DNA of 43,778 nucleotides, from the NCBI GenBank assembly GCA_902805635.1, contig CADCTC010000197.1, positions 1 through 43,778 of the forward strand, written 5' to 3'. Position 1 is the stretch's first letter, and each line of letters opens with the position of its first letter. Of the stretch, positions 42,119 to 43,778 are shown in pieces. A program made the translations under genes and the position numbers. The notes under the pieces are model-generated. The model was given only the letters and a program-made list of their open reading frames with translations. It did not search any database and was not told the DNA's origin. Source of the stretch: an uncultured Chloroflexota bacterium (GTDB lineage: Bacteria > Chloroflexota > UBA11872 > UBA12225).

Positions 42119-43778
42119 TCAGGCGCCGGCGTACGCCGCGAGATGCTTGCCGGTGAGGGTGGACCTGGCGGCGACGAGGTCGGTGGGGGTGCCCTCGAAG
42201 ACGATGCGGCCGCCATCGTGGCCGGCGCCGGGCCCCACGTCGATGATCCAGTCGGCGTGCGCCATGACCGCCTGGTGATGCTCGATCACGATCACCGACT
42301 TTCCCGAGTCGACCAGCCGGTCGAGCAGCCCGAGCAGCTGCTCTACGTCTGCCAGGTGCAGGCCGGTGGTCGGCTCGTCCAGGACGTAGACGCCGCCTTT
42401 CTCGGCCATGTGGGTGGCCAGCTTCAGTCGCTGGCGCTCGCCGCCGGACAGCGTGGTGAGCGGCTGGCCAAGGCTGAGGTAACCGAGTCCTACGTCGGCC
42501 AGCCGGGATAGGATCGCGTGCGCCGCCGCAACCTTCGCCTCGCCGGAGCTGAAGAACGTGGTCGCCTCGGCCACCGACATCGCGAGCACCTCGCTGATGT
42601 CCTTGCCGCCCAGTTGATAGGTGAGCACCTCGGCCTGGAACCGCTTGCCGCCGCAGTCCTCGCAGACCGTTGTCACGCCCGCCATTACCGCCAGGTCCAT
42701 GTAGATCACACCGGCGCCGTTGCAAGTGGGGCAGGCGCCCTCAGAGTTAGCGCTGAACAGCGCCGCCTTGACGCCGTTGGCCTTCGCGAAGGCGTTGCGG
42801 ATCGGGTCCAGCAGGCCGGTGTACGTCGCCGGGTTGCTGCGCCGCGAGCCACGGATGGGCGTCTGGTCAACCGACACCACACCTGCCGAGGCGGGGATGG
42901 AGCCGTGCATCAGCGAGCTCTTGCCGGAGCCGGCCACCCCGGTGACGACGACGAGCACCCCCAGCGGGACGTCGACGTCGACGTTTTTGAGGTTGTGCGT
43001 CGTCGCGCCGCGGATCTCCAGCATGCCGGTGGGCGTGCGCACCTTCTTCTTGAGTCCTGCCCGGTCGTCCAGGTGGCGCCCGGTGATGGTGTCGCTGGCC
43101 CGCAGCCCCTCCACCGTCCCCTCGTAGCAGACTGTCCCGCCCGTGGTGCCCGCGCCGGGGCCGAGGTCGACCACATGGTCGGCAATCGTGATCGTCTCCG
43201 GCTCGTGCTCCACCACGAGCACCGTGTTGCCCTTGTCGCGCAGCTGCAGCAGAAGGTCGTTCATCCGCTGCACGTCATGCGGGTGCAGGCCCGTGGTCGG
43301 CTCGTCGAAGACGTAGGTAACGTCGGTGAGCGAGGAGCCGAGATGGCGGATCATCTTGGTGCGCTGCGCCTCTCCGCCGGACAGCGTGCCCGACGGCCGG
43401 TCGAGCGAGAGGTAGCCTAGCCCGATCTCCACGAACGAGTCGAGGGTATGCCCCAGCGTCGCGAGCAGCGGCGCCACCGATGGCTCGTCGAGACCACGGA
43501 CCCAGTGGGCGAGGTCGCTGATCTGCATCGCGCAGGCGTCGGCGATGTTGATGCCCTTGATCTTCGACGACCGTGCCGCCTCGCTGAGCCGGGTGCCGCC
43601 GCAGTCAGGACAGGTGGTGAACGTGATCACCCGCTCCACGAAGGCGCGGACGTGCGGCTGCAGCGCGTCGATGTCCTTGGACAGCATCGACTTCTGGATC
43701 TTCGGGATCAGCCCTTCGTAGGTCAGGTTGATGCCGTCGACCTTGATCTTGGTCGGCTCCTTGTAGAGCAGGTCGTGC
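42119..43778 (-). CDS. UvrA-like ABC ATPase, N-terminal part outside window
   Basis: The minus-strand frame stays open to the end of the window, so the gene begins beyond 43778; about 553 residues are present. It carries a zinc motif CPDCGGTRL, signature LSGGEAQRTKM with Walker B VFDEPTTGLHP, then a second ATPase with GVAGSGKSSL, zinc CPTCNGAG...CEDCGGKRF, LSGGERQRLK and LDEPTTGLHL. UvrA of nucleotide excision repair is longer; the spacing here fits shorter UvrA-like proteins of the DrrC type linked to resistance to DNA-binding drugs. Which it is depends on the missing part. Confidence 0.85.
   Translation of the reverse strand, partial: HDLLYKEPTKIKVDGINLTYEGLIPKIQKSMLSKDIDALQPHVRAFVERVITFTTCPDCGGTRLSEAARSSKIKGINIADACAMQISDLAHWVRGLDEPSVAPLLATLGHTLDSFVEIGLGYLSLDRPSGTLSGGEAQRTKMIRHLGSSLTDVTYVFDEPTTGLHPHDVQRMNDLLLQLRDKGNTVLVVEHEPETITIADHVVDLGPGAGTTGGTVCYEGTVEGLRASDTITGRHLDDRAGLKKKVRTPTGMLEIRGATTHNLKNVDVDVPLGVLVVVTGVAGSGKSSLMHGSIPASAGVVSVDQTPIRGSRRSNPATYTGLLDPIRNAFAKANGVKAALFSANSEGACPTCNGAGVIYMDLAVMAGVTTVCEDCGGKRFQAEVLTYQLGGKDISEVLAMSVAEATTFFSSGEAKVAAAHAILSRLADVGLGYLSLGQPLTTLSGGERQRLKLATHMAEKGGVYVLDEPTTGLHLADVEQLLGLLDRLVDSGKSVIVIEHHQAVMAHADWIIDVGPGAGHDGGRIVFEGTPTDLVAARSTLTGKHLAAYAGA

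Overview
The window is about two-thirds G+C, densely coded on both strands, with many GTG starts, TGATG and GTGA gene overlaps, purine-rich ribosome binding sites and no recognisable tRNA, rRNA, insertion sequence, prophage or CRISPR array. The mix suggests a free-living high-GC bacterium, my best guess being Chloroflexota. The hints are an ATP-dependent cobaltochelatase built from CobN plus a fused ChlI-ChlD protein, sugar-acid catabolic genes, small HEAT-type and DUF6745-type proteins, and CCCTCTCCC palindromes inside genes. This placement is inference, not proof.

Layout. 1-5134: sugar catabolism (Gfo/Idh/MocA oxidoreductase, GH4 alpha-galactosidase-like enzyme, sugar-nucleotide-type epimerase) with an AzlCD amino-acid exporter and a DUF4258/DUF2283 small-gene pair. 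5225-8665: a small His-motif protein with a leucine-rich-repeat protein carrying a DUF6745-like C-terminus, a remnant of an STM4011-type radical SAM gene, and a membrane-anchored J-domain protein. 8697-14556: a lactonase-type amidohydrolase and HpcH/HpaI aldolase, an HtrA-type protease, a lipoprotein lytic transglycosylase, a small unknown protein and a second Gfo/Idh/MocA oxidoreductase. 14626-17886: a lipoprotein GH10 xylanase followed 3 nt later by an uronate-isomerase-like amidohydrolase. 18046-25888: aminotransferase + GNAT pair, glutaredoxin, an operon of Ldh_2 dehydrogenase, methyltransferase and M24 peptidase, then a fused MBL-like/ferredoxin protein divergent from a DCC-family protein.

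25899-35370 is the clearest system: a cobalamin riboswitch followed by six tightly packed genes on the minus strand (permease, ATPase, binding lipoprotein, corrinoid adenosyltransferase, CobN, ChlI-ChlD fusion). Together they import corrinoid, adenosylate it and insert cobalt, apparently on one B12-sensing transcript.

35382-38700 is a decaying stretch: an alpha/beta hydrolase, then a CGNR zinc-finger remnant, a small gene split by a frameshift inside a CG-dinucleotide run, and a HEAT-repeat gene with an in-frame TAG and an 8-bp tandem duplication at its end. 38716-43778 holds four genes of resistance-associated families (ANT-like nucleotidyltransferase, APH-like kinase, class C beta-lactamase-fold hydrolase, UvrA-like ABC protein, cut by the window end). 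Two dispersed palindrome families are present, one of them inside coding sequences.
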